Part shown: in pieces, positions 61,272-64,000 of the stretch
Numbering within the stretch: the stretch's first letter is position 1
Layout: every line of letters starts with the position of its first letter
Assembly (NCBI RefSeq): GCF_000186265.1
Contig: NC_014934.1
Location: forward strand, 3,844,001 to 3,908,000
Length of the DNA: 64,000 nt
Direction: 5' to 3'
From: Cellulophaga algicola DSM 14237
Lineage (GTDB): Bacteria > Bacteroidota > Bacteroidia > Flavobacteriales > Flavobacteriaceae
Translations under genes and position numbers: made by a program
Notes under the pieces: model-generated
What the model was told of the DNA's origin: nothing
What the model saw: only the letters and a program-made list of their open reading frames with translations
Databases searched by the model: none

Positions 61272-62896
61272 ACCTGTATAACCCCTAAATTAAATGGTTT
61301 TTCTATCGGTGCATGATTCGCAGCATCAATCCCCATAGAAATCCATTTTCGGGTATCTAATGGATCGATGATACCATCGGTCCATAAACGCGAAGCCGCG
61401 TAATACGGAGAAACTTGATCATCATACCTATTTTTAATTTTATTAAACAGTTCAGCCTCTTTCTCAGGCGTAATTTCTTCGCCTTTTTTCTTTAAGGAAG
61501 CCTTTTCTATTTGTAATAATACTTTCGCCGCTGAGTTACCACTCATAACCGCTAACTCTGCACTGGGCCATGCTACAATTAAGCGGGGGTCGTAAGCTTT
61601 ACCGCACATGGCATAATTACCAGCACCGTAACTATTACCTATAATGATAGTAAATTTTGGTACTACAGAGTTACTTACGGCATTTACCATTTTTGCACCA
61701 TCTTTTATAATACCACCGTGTTCACTTTTGCTTCCTACCATAAAGCCAGTAACATCTTGTAAAAATATTAATGGAATTTTCTTTTGGTTACAATTAGCTA
61801 TAAATCGGGTAGCTTTATCTGCAGAATCAGAATAGATAACTCCGCCAAATTGCATTTCACCTGTTGTCGTTTTTACAACTTTACGTTGGTTTGCGACAAT
61901 ACCAACAGCCCAGCCGTCAATACGCGCATACCCCGTTAATATCGTTTTTCCGTAACCTTCTTTGTATTGTTCAAAATCAGAATCATCAACCAAACGTTTG
62001 ATGATTTCAACCATATCATATTGATCAGATCTTGATTTAGGTAAGATTCCGTAAATGTCTTGAGGATTTTCTTTTGGTTTTTCGGACTTAATTCTATTAT
62101 AACCCGCTTTATCAAAATCACCAATCTTACTCATGATATTTTTAATCGTATCTAAAGCATCAGCATCGTCTTTTGACTTATAATCTGTTACCCCACTAAT
62201 CTCACAATGAGTTGTGGCACCGCCTAATGTTTCGTTATCAATACTTTCGCCAATAGCAGCTTTTACCAAATAACTTCCCGCTAAAAATATACTCCCGGTT
62301 TTGTCTACAATTAAAGCTTCATCACTCATGATAGGTAAGTATGCTCCACCAGCCACACAGCTGCCCATTACAGCAGATATTTGGGTAATTCCCATGCTAC
62401 TCATGACTGCGTTATTTCTAAAAATACGCCCGAAATGCTCTTTATCTGGGAAAATTTCATCCTGTAAGGGCAAATAGACGCCAGCACTATCTACTAAATA
62501 AATTATGGGAAGTTTATTCTCAATAGCAATTTCTTGAGCTCTTAAATTCTTTTTTGCGGTAATAGGGAACCATGCACCTGCTTTTACAGTAGCATCATTA
62601 GCAACAACAATACACTGCTTGCCTTTTACATATCCTATTTTTACGACTACACCACCAGAAGGGCAACCTCCGTGTTCTTTATACATACCGTCGCCGACAA
62701 AAGCACCAACCTCTATAGATTCCGCTTTGTCATCTAATAAATAATCAACCCGCTCTCTAGCGGTCATTTTACCTTGAGCATGTTGCTTGTCAATTCGGCT
62801 TTTTCCACCACCTAATTTAACAGTAGCTAGTCTTTTCTTTAATGCTGATAAAAGTAATTTATTATGATCTTCGTTTTTATTGAAGTTGATATCCAT
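61268..62896 (-). CDS. Acyl-CoA carboxylase carboxyltransferase (beta) subunit
   Basis: A 542-aa biotin-dependent carboxyltransferase of the crotonase fold: GKMTARERVDYLLD, CPSGGVVVKIGYV, VDSAGVYLPLQDEIFPD, GSCVAGGAYLP and DVTGFMVGSKSEHGGIIKDGAK. The VYLPLQDEIFP form resembles methylcrotonyl-CoA carboxylase beta (leucine breakdown), though propionyl- or geranyl-CoA use is possible. The biotin carboxylase subunit is not in the window. Confidence 0.9.
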   Translation of the reverse strand: MDINFNKNEDHNKLLLSALKKRLATVKLGGGKSRIDKQHAQGKMTARERVDYLLDDKAESIEVGAFVGDGMYKEHGGCPSGGVVVKIGYVKGKQCIVVANDATVKAGAWFPITAKKNLRAQEIAIENKLPIIYLVDSAGVYLPLQDEIFPDKEHFGRIFRNNAVMSSMGITQISAVMGSCVAGGAYLPIMSDEALIVDKTGSIFLAGSYLVKAAIGESIDNETLGGATTHCEISGVTDYKSKDDADALDTIKNIMSKIGDFDKAGYNRIKSEKPKENPQDIYGILPKSRSDQYDMVEIIKRLVDDSDFEQYKEGYGKTILTGYARIDGWAVGIVANQRKVVKTTTGEMQFGGVIYSDSADKATRFIANCNQKKIPLIFLQDVTGFMVGSKSEHGGIIKDGAKMVNAVSNSVVPKFTIIIGNSYGAGNYAMCGKAYDPRLIVAWPSAELAVMSGNSAAKVLLQIEKASLKKKGEEITPEKEAELFNKIKNRYDDQVSPYYAASRLWTDGIIDPLDTRKWISMGIDAANHAPIEKPFNLGVIQV

Positions 62897-62946
62897 AGGT
62901 ACTAAAATTTCTTTAATGGGTATAAATATAAGGAGTAATTATTGAT

Positions 62947-62954
62947 TAACTTTG
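62947..62954 (+). promoter_or_regulatory. -7 element of the Gfo/Idh/MocA gene
   Basis: TAACTTTG matches TANNTTTG and lies 19 bp before the ATG at 62974. A TTG at the correct distance is not found. Confidence 0.5.
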
Positions 62955-62973
62955 ATAATATATAAAGAGATAT

Positions 62974-63957
62974 ATGAAACAGAAACTACGTTGGGGAATA
63001 GTTGGTTTAGGGAGTATCGCAAATCATTTTGTAAAAGATCTTGCTTTAGTTGAAGCATCTGAATTGGTAGCGGTAGCATCTAGAAATCTTGATAAAGCTC
63101 AAGAATTTTCTAAAACCTATGCCTCTAAATATGCATTTGGTAGTTATGAGGAATTATTTAAATGTACTGAAGTAGATGTTATCTACATTGCCACCCCACA
63201 TTCATTTCATGCCAAAATAGCTATTGATGCTATGTATTACGGAAAGCATATTTTATGTGAAAAACCCTTAGGAGTGAATACTGCTGAAGTAGTTAAAATG
63301 TTTGAAGCTGCTAAAGAAAATAACGTGTTTTTAATGGAAGCCTTATGGAGTCGGTTTAATCCAAGTATTCAAAAAATAACTGAGCTGATTGCAGAGGGTG
63401 TTATTGGGGACATAAAATATGTTCATGCTGATTTTGCTTTTCCAGCATTGCATAGAGATGATGAGAATAGACTTTTAAATCCAAATTTGGCAGGAGGTTC
63501 ACTTTTAGATATAGGTATTTACCCTGTATTTTTAGCGTATTTGTTGTTAGGAAAACCTGATGATATTATGGCGTCTTCTAAGTTTTACAAAACAGGAGTA
63601 GAAATGCAGACGGCTATGATTTTTGATTATCCAGATGCACAAGCTGTTTTATATAGCGGATTAAATTCTAAGTCAGCAATGAAAGCTGAGATTTCAGGAA
63701 CTAAAGGAGCTATTTATATAAATCCAAGATGGCACGAAGCACAAGGTTTTGAGTTGGAACTTAACGAAAAAATTACGAAATTTGATTTACCGACGAAAGG
63801 TAGGGGGTATTATTATGAAATTTTGGAAGTTCAAAATTGTATAGGTAATAAGGAATTAGAAAGTACGTTATGGAATCATGAGGATAGCAGGAGTCTCATT
63901 GGGTTATTAGATAGTATTAGAGCTAAAACAGGAGTTGTTTTTCCTTTTGAAGAATAA
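62974..63957 (+). CDS. Gfo/Idh/MocA family oxidoreductase
   Basis: A 327-aa NAD(P)-dependent enzyme: Rossmann motif WGIVGLGSIANHF at the start, HILCEKPLGVN (EKP motif with catalytic Lys) at about residue 97, and the GG..LDIGIYP segment. The family oxidises sugars, inositols or dihydrodiols; the dihydrodiol/xylose dehydrogenase branch fits the GLGSIA start best, without proof. It is complete, ending 43 bp before the end of the window; nothing is seen in that tail. Confidence 0.9.
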   Translation: MKQKLRWGIVGLGSIANHFVKDLALVEASELVAVASRNLDKAQEFSKTYASKYAFGSYEELFKCTEVDVIYIATPHSFHAKIAIDAMYYGKHILCEKPLGVNTAEVVKMFEAAKENNVFLMEALWSRFNPSIQKITELIAEGVIGDIKYVHADFAFPALHRDDENRLLNPNLAGGSLLDIGIYPVFLAYLLLGKPDDIMASSKFYKTGVEMQTAMIFDYPDAQAVLYSGLNSKSAMKAEISGTKGAIYINPRWHEAQGFELELNEKITKFDLPTKGRGYYYEILEVQNCIGNKELESTLWNHEDSRSLIGLLDSIRAKTGVVFPFEE

Positions 63958-64000
63958 AACTTAGCGTTTCTAAATAGAAAACTCCTTAAAATAACGATAT

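Overview
The window is about 64 kb of AT-rich chromosome from a member of the Bacteroidota, almost certainly Flavobacteriaceae. Evidence for this: promoters of the form TTG-N17..23-TANNTTTG, weak or absent Shine-Dalgarno sequences, bacillithiol synthesis (BshB1), a ResB-CcsA fusion, a menaquinone cluster, CarboxypepD_reg/SusC-like modules, HisKA_2/LytTR signalling and DUF2911/DUF3050/DUF2853 proteins. The low GC and gene set are compatible with Cellulophaga or a close relative, but genus is inference. No tRNA, rRNA, CRISPR array, insertion sequence, integrase or prophage gene was found; this is core chromosome.

Layout. 0.1-3.8 kb (minus): GNAT acetyltransferase, an unassigned TIM-barrel protein, and a photolyase / SDR-like / SRPBCC operon whose upstream region carries a TGTTTAA motif three times at exact 20-bp spacing. 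3.9-9.2 kb: a secreted DUF2911 protein with a perfect consensus promoter, then a minus-strand PIG-L deacetylase / 33-aa membrane peptide / sodium:solute symporter operon. 9.3-12.7 kb (minus): DUF2520, KdsC, Maf, a lipoprotein and MscS in one tight operon. 12.9-18.1 kb (plus): ccsBA, a Cys/Met PLP enzyme and bshB1. 18.1-18.8 kb is the longest gene-free stretch, with stem-loops and an ATT microsatellite. 18.8-28.2 kb: FAS1 protein, pheT, thioredoxin-like lipoprotein, leuA-leuB, a helical-repeat protein and a DMT transporter. 28.2-34.7 kb: a decayed lipoprotein pseudogene, RluA, lspA, panB, an outer-membrane protein, GyrI-like and DUF3050 proteins, a 31-aa basic protein and L-serine dehydratase. 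34.8-38.8 kb: umuDC (UmuD lacks both catalytic residues) and dnaK (sigma54-like promoter), followed by a 106-bp tandem duplication containing two terminators. 38.9-42.6 kb: lineage-specific proteins, a 12.7-copy heptanucleotide repeat that has rewritten the end of a GNAT gene, and an esterase. 42.6-56.8 kb: menaquinone synthesis (thioesterase, menF, menD, menA, menC, menE; no menB or menH), interleaved with DUF2853, CvfB-like and SPOR-like genes, a LytTR response regulator, a candidate small RNA or attenuator, a HisKA_2 kinase, UPF0173, SDR and CPBP genes. 56.8-64 kb: zinc-ribbon membrane protein, a CarboxypepD_reg/plug-VWA chimera, a secreted M24 peptidase, an acyl-CoA carboxylase beta subunit and a Gfo/Idh/MocA oxidoreductase.

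How the parts work together. Menaquinone synthesis and cytochrome c maturation (ccsBA) both serve respiration. Photolyase and UmuDC deal with DNA damage, DnaK with protein damage and bacillithiol with thiol stress. The most unusual features are regulatory or degenerate: the catalytically dead UmuD, the Tyr-less SDR in the photolyase operon, the 20-bp-spaced repeats, the promoter-hairpin unit between regulator and kinase, a set of promoters that imply leaderless mRNAs, and several very small genes.
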